Below are positions 35,719 through 44,019 of a DNA stretch of 64,000 nt, in pieces; the first letter of the stretch is position 1, and the number at the start of each line of letters is the position of its first letter. This DNA comes from Murimonas intestini (lineage in GTDB: Bacteria > Bacillota > Clostridia > Lachnospirales > Lachnospiraceae), in contig QGGY01000002.1 in NCBI GenBank assembly GCA_003148945.1, positions 248,001 through 312,000 of the forward strand, in the 5' to 3' direction. Both the position numbers and the translations under genes were made by a program. The notes below the pieces were generated by a model. That model saw only the letters and a list, made by a program, of their open reading frames with translations, was not told where the DNA came from and searched no databases.

Positions 35719-36496
35719 GCTTCATTACCTCCTCTGCCAGCGCCATGTATTCCTTGGCGCTTCTGCTGTTCTTTTTATATGCGACCACCGGCGCGCTGTT
35801 GTCCTGCGCCCATTCGATTGAACTGTCCACTCTGATATATGACTCAAACAGATAGATCCCCTCCATCTCTTTTAGCGTCTCCAGAGTCTGCCTGAAATAA
35901 TTCTTCCTGGTGTCTACTTTCGTTATTGCCACCCCCATGAGCCTGAGGTCCGGGGCTATCTGTTTTACTTCGTTCAAAAAATCAAACATATTGGCCAGGC
36001 CGAAAAGCCCCCAGGGTGTAGCCTCCACAGGAATGATCACCTCATCCGAGGCGCACAGGATATTCATCACCCAGCCTCCCAGCGTAGGCGGAGCATCTAT
36101 AAGTATATAGTCGTACTCACCGGAATTTTTTATATTCTCCAGGCATTTCTTCAGGATCAGTTCCCTCTGCCATTTAGTAAACAGTTCATATTCAATGGAA
36201 CTCATCAAAGTTGATGAGGGGATGAGATCCAGATTTTCATAAGGAGTGTTCACCACATATTCAGACAGGTCCTTCTGGGCCCTAACAGCTTGATACAGAT
36301 TCTTCTCCCCCATGGCGAAGGCAAGCACTTCATCCTCCGAAAAGAAGGAAAGGGACAGATTAAGCTGCATATCTCCATCCACCATGAGCACCCTGCTGCC
36401 CGTCTGGGCCATGGCACAGCCCACATTTGAGCAGGTAGTGGACTTTCCGCTTCCGCCCTTATTATTTGCAAAGCAGATTACTTTCGTATTTTTCAT
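35705..36496 (-). CDS. Orphan ParA-family ATPase
   Basis: A 263-residue Walker-type ATPase related to Soj/ParA. It has the deviant Walker A FANNKGGSGKSTTCSNVGCA, then VLMVDGDMQLNLS and YILIDAPPTLGGWVMNILCA. No ParB gene is adjacent; instead the downstream gene is the H1-like protein, overlapping by 14 bases. The sequence differs clearly from the ICE ParA. It may position a cargo other than DNA, or act on DNA through the basic partner. Its promoter is at 36542-36570. Confidence 0.88.
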   Translation of the reverse strand: MKNTKVICFANNKGGSGKSTTCSNVGCAMAQTGSRVLMVDGDMQLNLSLSFFSEDEVLAFAMGEKNLYQAVRAQKDLSEYVVNTPYENLDLIPSSTLMSSIEYELFTKWQRELILKKCLENIKNSGEYDYILIDAPPTLGGWVMNILCASDEVIIPVEATPWGLFGLANMFDFLNEVKQIAPDLRLMGVAITKVDTRKNYFRQTLETLKEMEGIYLFESYIRVDSSIEWAQDNSAPVVAYKKNSRSAKEYMALAEEVMKLGSR

Positions 36497-36541
36497 CAGG
36501 CACCTCTTATCCTTCGTTTTTTGTCGAAATCACCTGAATAA

Positions 36542-36570
36542 ATTATACGAGGTTTGAAGCTTCATTTCAA
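36542..36570 (-). promoter_or_regulatory. Promoter of the orphan parA/H1-like pair
   Basis: On the minus strand TTGAAA (36570-36565), 17 bases, TATAAT (36547-36542), about 45 bases before the ATPase start. Confidence 0.8.
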
Positions 36571-36585
36571 CATCTAGTTTTATAA

Positions 36586-37800
36586 CTAGGCTATTTTTGA
36601 AAAGATCCTTTTGGAAAATACAGAGATTACCCCGGAGATAACCGCTGCCGCAAAGATGATCCCCCAGGACTGGAACTTAAATTTTTCAAACAGTCCGCCG
36701 TACAGCGCCTGCCCCACAGGCTGTGCACACATGGAGAAGGTCATCACCCAAGCCACCACTTTTCCGATAAGATGAGCCGGCGTCTGGCCCTGTACAAAGG
36801 TCAGCATCTGAATGGTAAACATAGTTGACAAGACCATCATCAGGAAGCTGCAGACTGTGATAACAAGCCATGATAAAAACGGAGAACCTTCCATAAGAAG
36901 AACAGCGCCCATGGGAATAAGGAGGAGCGCCGCCCCAAACAGCAGCCTGTAGCAATTCTGTACTTTCATCTTTTTAGTCAGAGCGCCTGTCATGATCCCT
37001 CCCAAAAGGCCCCCCGCTGCCAATGCCCCCTGGGTATAACCGTACATCTGGTCCGACAGGCCCAGCACCTGCTTTATAATGACGGGCAGGCCGATCATTA
37101 TCATTGAGCTTAAAAAAAGGTTAAAAATAGAAATGATCACAGTACCTTTAATGAGTACAGGCTTCTCTCTGACAATAAAATGAATACTTTCTTTTAGATC
37201 ATGTGATGCTGCCGCAAGAATCCCCCCTCTGTCCGGAAGTTTTTTATGGGGGATCCTGATAAATATCTCCATGACTGCTGATAAAAAGAAGCACACGCCC
37301 CCAACAGCGAGTATGGGCACGATTCCGGCAAATCCATAAAGAATACCTCCGATCACAGGGCCCAGCAGACCTGACAGAGCGCTTACCTGGTTGATTATGG
37401 CATTTCCCACCATAAGCTTCTCACCTTCCATCAGAAGGGGGATACTGGCCTGCACAGCCGGCTGGTAGATACCCTGAATGCCATATAACAGCATCAGGAA
37501 TGCAACAAGCAGTATAACAATGCTGATCCTGCCCATCAGAGCTGAAAAGATCAGGATCAGTCCCGCAGTGGTGAAATCCAGCGCCACCATTATATTTCTC
37601 TTATTAACTCTGTCCGCGATCAATCCTCCCACAGGTGTAAGCAGTATCAACGGGATAAACGAAAGCGCCGAAACCAGCCCAAACAGAGCAGCTGACCCGG
37701 TAGTATCCAGCAGATACAGCGGCAGTGCGAACCTCAGGATCGCATTTCCAAATAATGAGATTATCTGCCCCAAAACAATTAAAATAAAATCTTTCTTCAT
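36586..37800 (-). CDS. MFS transporter (drug/efflux type)
   Basis: A 404-residue major facilitator with about twelve helices. The loop after helix 2 reads PVGGLIADRVNKRNIMVALD, the MFS signature with the conserved G, D and R, and a similar loop lies in the second half (GGIMTGALTKKMKVQNCYRL). It resembles macrolide/multidrug exporters of the MefA/Bcr group. It is followed upstream by a TetR-family gene on the same strand, and both have ATACC/GGTAT operator-like palindromes, suggesting substrate-induced efflux. Confidence 0.88.
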   Translation of the reverse strand: MKKDFILIVLGQIISLFGNAILRFALPLYLLDTTGSAALFGLVSALSFIPLILLTPVGGLIADRVNKRNIMVALDFTTAGLILIFSALMGRISIVILLVAFLMLLYGIQGIYQPAVQASIPLLMEGEKLMVGNAIINQVSALSGLLGPVIGGILYGFAGIVPILAVGGVCFFLSAVMEIFIRIPHKKLPDRGGILAAASHDLKESIHFIVREKPVLIKGTVIISIFNLFLSSMIMIGLPVIIKQVLGLSDQMYGYTQGALAAGGLLGGIMTGALTKKMKVQNCYRLLFGAALLLIPMGAVLLMEGSPFLSWLVITVCSFLMMVLSTMFTIQMLTFVQGQTPAHLIGKVVAWVMTFSMCAQPVGQALYGGLFEKFKFQSWGIIFAAAVISGVISVFSKRIFSKIA

Positions 37801-37845
37801 TTTTTCTCCTTCTCATAGATCATACATCTCAGTGTATGGTTTTAT

Positions 37846-37868
37846 AAATACCGACGTTTGGTATGTAT
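37846..37868. promoter_or_regulatory. Operator-like palindrome before the MFS gene
   Basis: ATACC-GACGTTT-GGTAT lies about 50 bases before the MFS start. Its left part TA(A/C)ATACCGACG matches the left half of the palindrome at 38664-38682, so the same TetR protein may bind both. Confidence 0.55.
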
Positions 37869-37907
37869 AACTTTAAAATATAAAGCACGCTCCTGCGTAC
37901 TTTATGT

Positions 37908-38564
37908 TTATCCTTTAGACTGTGCGAGAATCTTTCTATAGTATTCTACTTTGTACAGCACCTCATTGCTGACAACGGGAATACCCATTCTCTCCATCAT
38001 ATCCTTTATAAAAAGAAATCTCCTCTGAAGCTCCTCCTCATCCATTGTAAAAACAACAGGATTCATCCATATATTGCAGAGAATGACAAGAACCTGGGCC
38101 AGTTCTTTAGGATATTCTGTCTTTATAGAGCCGTCCTCTATTCCCTGCCTGATGATCGGCTCCAGGATCTGAGGCGCCACATGATCCATGCTCTCCATCA
38201 TCTGCATAGTAAAGACCTTAGGGTTGTGCATAATATCCGGAATAGCCCTCAGCACTCTCTCCTGTTCCGGATTATTCAGCAGGAGGAGAAATAACTTCTG
38301 AAGTTTTTCCAGGCCTGTCATTCCCTTATCATTTATGAGGTCCTCTACTTTTGATTCCTGATCCTCAAAAAGCCTGTTTATCACAGCGTCCACGATTTCT
38401 TCCTTTGAGCCAAAATGATGGTAGATAGCCCCTTTGCTGAGATTTCCCAGCTTGTTTATAATATCCTGGATCGTTGTCTTCTCATAGCCTTTTTCGAAAA
38501 ACAGCTTCTGTGCCGTGTCTAATATACGGCTGACAGTCTCTTCTGGATGCTTATTCCGCGCCAT
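37908..38564 (-). CDS. TetR/AcrR-family regulator
   Basis: A 218-residue repressor. ATG 38564 is chosen because AGGAGGAAGG lies before it; the frame extending to 38579 would include that site. The N-terminal helix-turn-helix reads KTTIQDIINKL ... KGAIYHHFGSKEEIVDAVIN, standard for the family. The C-terminal ligand domain is helical with no clear ligand. It lies 107 bases upstream of the MFS gene and should control it and itself through the palindromes at 37846-37868 and 38664-38682. Confidence 0.9.
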   Translation of the reverse strand: MARNKHPEETVSRILDTAQKLFFEKGYEKTTIQDIINKLGNLSKGAIYHHFGSKEEIVDAVINRLFEDQESKVEDLINDKGMTGLEKLQKLFLLLLNNPEQERVLRAIPDIMHNPKVFTMQMMESMDHVAPQILEPIIRQGIEDGSIKTEYPKELAQVLVILCNIWMNPVVFTMDEEELQRRFLFIKDMMERMGIPVVSNEVLYKVEYYRKILAQSKG

Positions 38565-38582
38565 ATCCTTCCTCCTCATATT

Positions 38583-38645
38583 CTCTGAACGTTACTATTT
38601 GCGGCCCCGCTAAAAGCGCGGTTCGGCAAATAGTAACCTCTGAAC
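38583..38645. mobile_element. 47-bp palindromic element flanked by 8-bp direct repeats (miniature insertion)
   Basis: GTTACTATTTGC (38591-38602) and GCAAATAGTAAC (38626-38637) are perfect 12-base inverted ends around a GC-rich stem-loop. Directly outside lie identical CTCTGAAC copies at 38583-38590 and 38638-38645, which look like a target-site duplication. It sits in the tetR leader, between promoter and start codon. Confidence 0.7.
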
Positions 38646-38663
38646 AGCTTCAGATACTGCCTT

Positions 38664-38712
38664 TACATACCGTCGGTATGTATACTATAAATGATATCCT
38701 TTTGAATGTCAA
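38664..38712 (-). promoter_or_regulatory. tetR promoter with TetR-type operator
   Basis: On the minus strand TTGACA (38712-38707), 17 bases, TATAGT (38689-38684). The palindrome TACATACCG-A-CGGTATGTA (38682-38664) begins directly after the -10, ideal for repression. Confidence 0.85.
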
Positions 38713-39530
38713 GTTTTTACGTAAACAAAAAGCCCTTCTTTTTCTGATCTTTCCAGAAAAGCAAATGAGAGTTTTTCTGCCAGCCTCAGTGAAGCTGTAT
38801 TCTCAGGGTCTATAAATGCATAGAGTTCTTCAATCCCTAAAACTTCTCTGGCATAGCTGATAATTGCCTGGCAGGCTTCATATCCCAGTCCTCTCCTCTG
38901 ATAACCCCTGTCTATCATATATCCCAGTTCCACTATGCTTCTTCCCCGGTATTCTCTGTTCTCAAGGCCGGCCTGTCCTGCCAGGATGCCGGATTTCTTT
39001 TCAATCAGCGCCCATAGACCGTATTCATATATAGGATACATATTTTTAATATAAGCATCCAGCCTCTCCCTCTCCTTTTCCCTGTCAGGATCCAGGCCCG
39101 GCATATAAGAACAGGCTCCGGGCTGGCTGTAGAGGCCGTATATCCCATCCAGATCTGCCAGCGAAAGTTCCCTGATCACAAGACGCTCTGTCTGTGCGAT
39201 CACAACAGGAATGCCCATACACCTGTTATACACGATTGCCAAAAAGTCCTTATCTATTTCTTCAAATCCTTGTATTACCACAGGCAGACCGGGAAAGCGG
39301 ACTTCTTCATTATTTTCATACCCCAGACACGGAATCTTGTTCCTCATGCACCACTCTGCCGCTTCCCTGTTGTCAGTAATAAGAAGAGGCAGCTCCTCCC
39401 TGTCCATCCTCAATATGTCCTCTGCCCCGCTATAATCACCAATCTTGATTCTTATGCCTGCATTTCTGAGCTTTACTGCCAGCCCTCCCGCCTCATCAGG
39501 GTCTTTTAATAGAAAATGTACACTCTTCAC
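38709..39530 (-). CDS. GNAT-family N-acetyltransferase with extra N-terminal domain
   Basis: A 273-residue protein. Residues about 120-273 form a RimJ/RimL-like GNAT domain: TERLVIRELSLADLDGIYGL at its start, the acetyl-CoA loop RGYQRRGLGYEACQAIISYA (Q/RxxGxG/A) and the end ENTASLRLAEKLSF. The first 115 residues are a separate domain (KLRNAGIRIKIGDYSGAEDI ... LPLLITDNREAAEWCM) resembling HAD/receiver-like alpha/beta folds; I do not recognise it. The substrate may be a protein N-terminus or a small molecule. Its last codons overlap the tetR -35 box. Confidence 0.82.
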   Translation of the reverse strand: MKSVHFLLKDPDEAGGLAVKLRNAGIRIKIGDYSGAEDILRMDREELPLLITDNREAAEWCMRNKIPCLGYENNEEVRFPGLPVVIQGFEEIDKDFLAIVYNRCMGIPVVIAQTERLVIRELSLADLDGIYGLYSQPGACSYMPGLDPDREKERERLDAYIKNMYPIYEYGLWALIEKKSGILAGQAGLENREYRGRSIVELGYMIDRGYQRRGLGYEACQAIISYAREVLGIEELYAFIDPENTASLRLAEKLSFAFLERSEKEGLFVYVKT

Positions 39531-39622
39531 TCTTGTACTGCCTCCTGTCCCAACATAAAAAAGTTACGCTCAATCTCTATTTTACTCCACTTTCTCCCAA
39601 TTCCCAACAAAAATTTTTAACC

Positions 39623-39651
39623 TTGCTGTTTCATGCAACTCATATTATAAT
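39623..39651 (+). promoter_or_regulatory. Promoter of the cyclophilin gene
   Basis: TTGCTG (39623-39628), 17 bases, TATAAT (39646-39651), with start codon about 35 bases downstream and AAAGGAAG as ribosome site. Confidence 0.8.
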
Positions 39652-39686
39652 TAAAAAGGAATTTAAATAGAAAGGAAGTATTTTAA

Positions 39687-40208
39687 ATGGCACAGAATCC
39701 TATCGTAACTATCACAATGGAAGACGGCGGCATCATCAAGGCAGAGCTTTATCCTGAAATAGCTCCTGTCAGCGTTAATAATTTTATCAGCCTGATCAAA
39801 AAGAATTTTTACAATGGTCTGATTTTTCACAGAGTCATCAATGGTTTCATGATACAGGGAGGATGTCCTGATGGAAACGGCATGGGGGGACCTGGCTACT
39901 CCATTAAAGGAGAATTCTCTCAGAACGGATTTCCAAATGCATTAAAACATGAACCTGGTGTTCTCTCCATGGCCCGCTCTATGGCCCCTGATTCAGCAGG
40001 TTCACAGTTCTTTATCATGCACAAGACATCTCCTCATCTGGACGGCTCCTATGCCGCTTTCGGAAAAGTGACAGAGGGTATGGACGTAGTCAATAAGATT
40101 GCCGAGACAGACACAGACTACAGCGACAGGCCGCTGGATCCTCAGCGCATCAAATCCATGACAGTTGAGACTTTTGGTGTGGAGTATCCTGAACCGGAAA
40201 AGTGCTGA
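39687..40208 (+). CDS. Cyclophilin-type peptidyl-prolyl isomerase
   Basis: A 173-residue cytoplasmic isomerase with no signal peptide. Core motifs are FHRVINGFMIQGGCPDGNGM (catalytic Arg in FHRV), GVLSMARSM and AGSQFFIMHKTSPHLDGSYA, all standard for cyclophilins. It catalyses cis-trans isomerisation at proline bonds during folding. It is monocistronic, with promoter 39623-39651 and terminator 40231-40273. Confidence 0.96.
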   Translation: MAQNPIVTITMEDGGIIKAELYPEIAPVSVNNFISLIKKNFYNGLIFHRVINGFMIQGGCPDGNGMGGPGYSIKGEFSQNGFPNALKHEPGVLSMARSMAPDSAGSQFFIMHKTSPHLDGSYAAFGKVTEGMDVVNKIAETDTDYSDRPLDPQRIKSMTVETFGVEYPEPEKC

Positions 40209-40230
40209 GACATTTGATCAGATATTTTTT

Positions 40231-40273
40231 CTCCGCAGCTTTGGAAGATATCCATTGCTGCGGAGATTTTTTT
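40231..40273 (+). terminator. Intrinsic terminator after the cyclophilin gene
   Basis: CTCCGCAGC and GCTGCGGAG (9-bp stem, 40231-40239 and 40257-40265) are followed by ATTTTTTTAT. Confidence 0.9.
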
Positions 40274-40371
40274 ATCCCGGGCGAAGTCTTATCTGCTTTC
40301 AGGATAAACACTGTCCGTTCTCTTTGTTTTGTGTGTTTTCTCTTCTGGTTAAATTTTTAACAAAAAAGTAA

Positions 40372-40422
40372 TTGACAAAACTTTAACAATGAGTTATGAT
40401 GGCATTGTTAAAAAATTATCAA
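40372..40422 (+). promoter_or_regulatory. adhE promoter with Rex-type operator
   Basis: TTGACA (40372-40377), 17 bases, TATGAT (40395-40400). Just downstream TTGTTAA-AAAA-TTATCAA (40405-40422) matches the Rex consensus TTGTTAA-N4-TTAACAA at all but one position. A second inverted repeat, TTTAACAATG/CATTGTTAAA, brackets the -10. NADH-dependent Rex control is the natural reading. Confidence 0.82.
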
Positions 40423-40467
40423 TTGTCTATTATTAATTAATTTCTTATAATAAGAGGAGGAACTACA

Positions 40468-43086
40468 ATGGCAAAGAAAGAAACCACAGCAAATGTGCCG
40501 GCAATCATTGACAGCGTCGAAGCTCTGAACGCTAAACTGGCCGCAATGCGTGAAGCTCAGAAGGTATTCGCTACCTACACACAGGAGCAGGTAGATAAAA
40601 TCTTCTTCGAGGCAGCCATGGCTGCCAACATGATGCGTATTCCGCTGGCTAAGCAGGCTGTTGCAGAGACAGGCATGGGCGTCATCGAAGATAAAGTTAT
40701 TAAAAACCATTATGCTGCAGAGTATATTTACAATGCGTACAAGAGCACAAAAACCTGTGGCGTGATTGAAGAGGATCCGGCATTCGGCATCAAAAAGGTA
40801 GCTGAGCCGCTGGGACTGATCGCAGCTGTTATCCCTACAACTAATCCTACTTCTACCGCTATCTTTAAGACACTGATTTCCTTAAAGACAAGGAATGCCA
40901 TTATCATAAGCCCGCATCCGCGCGCTAAAGACTGTACTATCGCCGCTGCAAAGGTGGTTCTGGACGCAGCTGTAAAAGCCGGCGCTCCGGAGGGAATTAT
41001 CGGCTGGATCGATGTTCCTTCTCTTGAACTTACAAATGAAGTCATGAAAGCTGCCGACTGCATCCTGGCAACAGGCGGACCCGGAATGGTTAAAGCCGCA
41101 TATTCCTCAGGAAAACCTGCACTTGGTGTTGGCGCCGGAAACACTCCTGTCATCATTGATGATACAGCTGATGTAAAACTGGCAGTCAACTCCATCATCC
41201 ATTCCAAGACATTTGACAATGGTATGATCTGTGCTTCTGAACAGTCTGTAACTGTTGTAGGAAACCTTTATGATGAAGTAAAGAAAGAATTCCTTGCAAG
41301 AGGCTGCTATTTCTTAAAGGGCGAAGAACTGGATAAGGTCCGCAAGACCATTATCATAAACGGCGCCTTAAATGCAAAAATCGTAGGCCAGTCTGCTTAT
41401 ACCATCGCAAAACTCGCCGGAGTCAATGTGCCGGAAACGACAAAGATCCTGATCGGCGAAGTGGAATCTGTTGATATATCAGAAGAGTTCGCACACGAAA
41501 AGCTGTCCCCTGTACTTGCCATGTACAAGGCAAAAGATTTCGATGACGCTATTGCAAAGGCTGAACAGCTTGTAGCAGACGGAGGATACGGGCACACTTC
41601 ATCCCTCTATATCCATCCGGCCCAGTCAGAGAAAATAGCAAAACACGCAGCAGCAATGAAAACCTGCCGTGTTCTGATCAACACTCCTGCAGCACAGGGC
41701 GGCATCGGCGATCTCTATAACTTTAAATTAGCTCCCTCACTGACTCTGGGCTGCGGCTCCTGGGGCGGCAATTCTGTCTCAGAAAATGTAGGAGTAAAGC
41801 ACCTGATCAATATTAAGACCGTAGCGGAGAGGAGAGAGAATATGCTTTGGTTCAGGACACCTGAAAAAGTATACTTTAAGAAAGGCTGTATGCCTGTAGC
41901 ATTAGATGAGCTGGGAACGATCATGAACAAGAAGAAAGCTTTCATCGTTACAGATACTTTCCTCTACAAAAACGGATATGTTCACCCTATCGAGGAGAAA
42001 TTAGACCAGATGGGAATCCAGCATACATGCTTCTACGATGTCGCTCCGGACCCGACTCTGGGATGTGCAATGGAAGGCGCTAAAGCCATGAAGGACTTCG
42101 AGCCGGATACCATCATCGCTCTGGGCGGCGGTTCTGCAATGGATGCTGCAAAGATCATGTGGGTGCTCTATGAACATCCTGAAGCAGACTTCATGCGCAT
42201 GGCAATGGACTTCATGGATATCAGGAAAAGGGTGTACACCTTCCCGAAAATGGGTGAGAAAGCTTACTTCGTTGCTATCCCTACTTCTTCCGGTACAGGT
42301 TCAGAGGTAACGCCTTTTGCCATCATCACTGATGAAAAGACAGGTGTAAAATATCCTCTTGCTGATTATGAGCTGATGCCAAATATGGCAATCGTAGATG
42401 CTGATAATATGATGAGCCAGCCAAAGGGTCTGACAAGTGCATCCGGAATCGATGTTATGACACATGCCCTGGAAGCTTATGTATCTATCATGGCTACTGA
42501 CTATACAGACGGACTGGCATTAAAGGCGATCAAGAATGTATTCAAATACCTTCCGTCTGCCTATGAAAATGGAGCAGCTGACCCGATTGCCAGAGAAAAA
42601 ATGGCAGATGCAGCCTGCATGGCCGGTATGGCATTCGCAAATGCTTTCCTTGGTCTGAACCATTCCATGGCGCATAAGCTGGGTGCTTTCCATCACCTGC
42701 CGCACGGTATTGCCAACGCAGTTATCCTGACGGAAGTTATCCGTTACAATGCCGCAGACGTTCCGACAAAGATGGGAACCTTCTCACAGTACCAGTATCC
42801 GCATGCAAAAGAACGCTATGTGGAAATAGCCAATTACATGGGTCTTTGCGGAAAAAATGACGATGAGACTTTAGAAATGCTCATCCAGGCTCTGGAAGAT
42901 CTGAAAGCTAAAATCGGAATCAAGAAAACCATCAGGGATTACGGTGTTGATGAAAAATACTTCCTGGATACCCTGGACGATATGGTAGAACAGGCCTTCA
43001 ATGACCAGTGTACAGGAGCCAACCCAAGATACCCGCTGATGAAGGAAATCAAAGAGCTTTACTTAAAAGCTTACTATGGCAAATAA
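40468..43086 (+). CDS. adhE: Bifunctional acetaldehyde-CoA/alcohol dehydrogenase
   Basis: An 872-residue fermentation enzyme that turns acetyl-CoA into ethanol in two NADH-dependent steps and assembles into spirosomes. The N-terminal aldehyde dehydrogenase half has the nucleotide region (AAVIPTTNPTSTAIFKTLIS) and catalytic Cys in FDNGMICASEQSV (near residue 255). The C-terminal iron alcohol dehydrogenase half, from about residue 455, has GGGSAMDAAKIM and the metal site region DVMTHALEAYVS ... LNHSMAHKLGAFHHLPHGIA. AGGAGG precedes the ATG by eight bases. The gene overlaps or abuts the kinase-like gene downstream. Confidence 0.98.
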   Translation: MAKKETTANVPAIIDSVEALNAKLAAMREAQKVFATYTQEQVDKIFFEAAMAANMMRIPLAKQAVAETGMGVIEDKVIKNHYAAEYIYNAYKSTKTCGVIEEDPAFGIKKVAEPLGLIAAVIPTTNPTSTAIFKTLISLKTRNAIIISPHPRAKDCTIAAAKVVLDAAVKAGAPEGIIGWIDVPSLELTNEVMKAADCILATGGPGMVKAAYSSGKPALGVGAGNTPVIIDDTADVKLAVNSIIHSKTFDNGMICASEQSVTVVGNLYDEVKKEFLARGCYFLKGEELDKVRKTIIINGALNAKIVGQSAYTIAKLAGVNVPETTKILIGEVESVDISEEFAHEKLSPVLAMYKAKDFDDAIAKAEQLVADGGYGHTSSLYIHPAQSEKIAKHAAAMKTCRVLINTPAAQGGIGDLYNFKLAPSLTLGCGSWGGNSVSENVGVKHLINIKTVAERRENMLWFRTPEKVYFKKGCMPVALDELGTIMNKKKAFIVTDTFLYKNGYVHPIEEKLDQMGIQHTCFYDVAPDPTLGCAMEGAKAMKDFEPDTIIALGGGSAMDAAKIMWVLYEHPEADFMRMAMDFMDIRKRVYTFPKMGEKAYFVAIPTSSGTGSEVTPFAIITDEKTGVKYPLADYELMPNMAIVDADNMMSQPKGLTSASGIDVMTHALEAYVSIMATDYTDGLALKAIKNVFKYLPSAYENGAADPIAREKMADAACMAGMAFANAFLGLNHSMAHKLGAFHHLPHGIANAVILTEVIRYNAADVPTKMGTFSQYQYPHAKERYVEIANYMGLCGKNDDETLEMLIQALEDLKAKIGIKKTIRDYGVDEKYFLDTLDDMVEQAFNDQCTGANPRYPLMKEIKELYLKAYYGK

Positions 43087-43102
43087 GAAGGGGGAAACAA
43101 AA

Positions 43103-43855
43103 GTGGCAGAATTAAATGTAATTGCAAAAAGAGCAAACAAGACCATTTATCGTGACGGTGACAAGGCAGTCAAAGTGTTTGACGACACCTTCCCGAAATC
43201 CGATATTTTAAATGAGGCGCTGAACCAGGCACGTGTCGAGGAGACCGGCCTGAATATCCCTAAGCTTCTGGAAGTCTCTAAAAAGGATGGCCAGTGGGCT
43301 ATCGTATCTGAGTTTGTAGAAGGAAAGACAATGGAACAGCTCATGGATGAAAATCCTGATAAACTGGAAGAGTACATGGAACAGTTTGTAGACCTTCAGT
43401 TAGAGATGCACTCCAAAAAATGCCCTCTTCTGAACAAGCTCAAGGATAAGATGAACCGCAAGATCAATATCACTTTCCCTGTACTTGACGCTACTGTACG
43501 TTATGACCTGCTCACCCGCCTGGACTCCATGCCAAAGCACACAAAACTGTGCCACGGAGATTTTAACCCCAGCAATATCATTGTGGGGGCAGACGGAACA
43601 ATGTCCATCCTGGACTGGTCCCATGCCACACAGGGAAATGCCAGCGCAGACGCTGCAAGGACTTACCTTCTCTTCTCCTTAAAGGATGAGAAAAAAGCGG
43701 AATTATATTTAAACATGTTCTGCAAAAAAAGTGATACTGCAAAACAGTATGTACAGCAGTGGCTGCCCATCGTAGCAGCTTCCCAGCTGACTAAATCTGT
43801 TGAATCTGAGAAGGAATTCCTGCTCAAATGGATAGATGTGGTTGATTACCAATAG
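43103..43855 (+). CDS. TIGR02172-like phosphotransferase (aminoglycoside/choline-kinase fold)
   Basis: A 250-residue kinase-like protein. I prefer the GTG at 43103, which follows AGGGGGAAA; an ATG at 43076 overlaps the adhE end. The fold is that of APH/choline kinases: ATP-binding Lys in GDKAVKVF, catalytic loop LCHGDFNPSNIIV and metal site SILDWSHATQ. It resembles TIGR02172 proteins, whose substrate is not known. Tight placement behind adhE suggests a link with ethanol fermentation or control of AdhE, but this is inference. Confidence 0.82.
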   Translation: MAELNVIAKRANKTIYRDGDKAVKVFDDTFPKSDILNEALNQARVEETGLNIPKLLEVSKKDGQWAIVSEFVEGKTMEQLMDENPDKLEEYMEQFVDLQLEMHSKKCPLLNKLKDKMNRKINITFPVLDATVRYDLLTRLDSMPKHTKLCHGDFNPSNIIVGADGTMSILDWSHATQGNASADAARTYLLFSLKDEKKAELYLNMFCKKSDTAKQYVQQWLPIVAASQLTKSVESEKEFLLKWIDVVDYQ

Positions 43856-43886
43856 GTGTGTCATATGTCAATATAATATCTTCAAG

Positions 43887-43930
43887 GGCCAGCCGCCAGC
43901 ACTAAAAATGCTGACGGCTGGTTTGTTACA
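43887..43930 (+). terminator. Intrinsic terminator after adhE and kinase-like gene
   Basis: GCCAGCCGCCAGCA and TGCTGACGGCTGGT form a long stem with one mismatch around CTAAAAA; a short T-rich tail follows. Confidence 0.82.
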
Positions 43931-43946
43931 CAGGATCGCATTATGA

Positions 43947-43975
43947 TTGAAATATTTATATATGAATGCTATGAT
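43947..43975 (+). promoter_or_regulatory. Promoter of the small P-loop kinase gene
   Basis: TTGAAA (43947-43952), 17 bases, TATGAT (43970-43975), about 45 bases before the ATG at 44020. Confidence 0.75.
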
Positions 43976-44019
43976 ATAAAACATAGAAATTTAGAAATTC
44001 AAATTAGGGGGACATTAAA

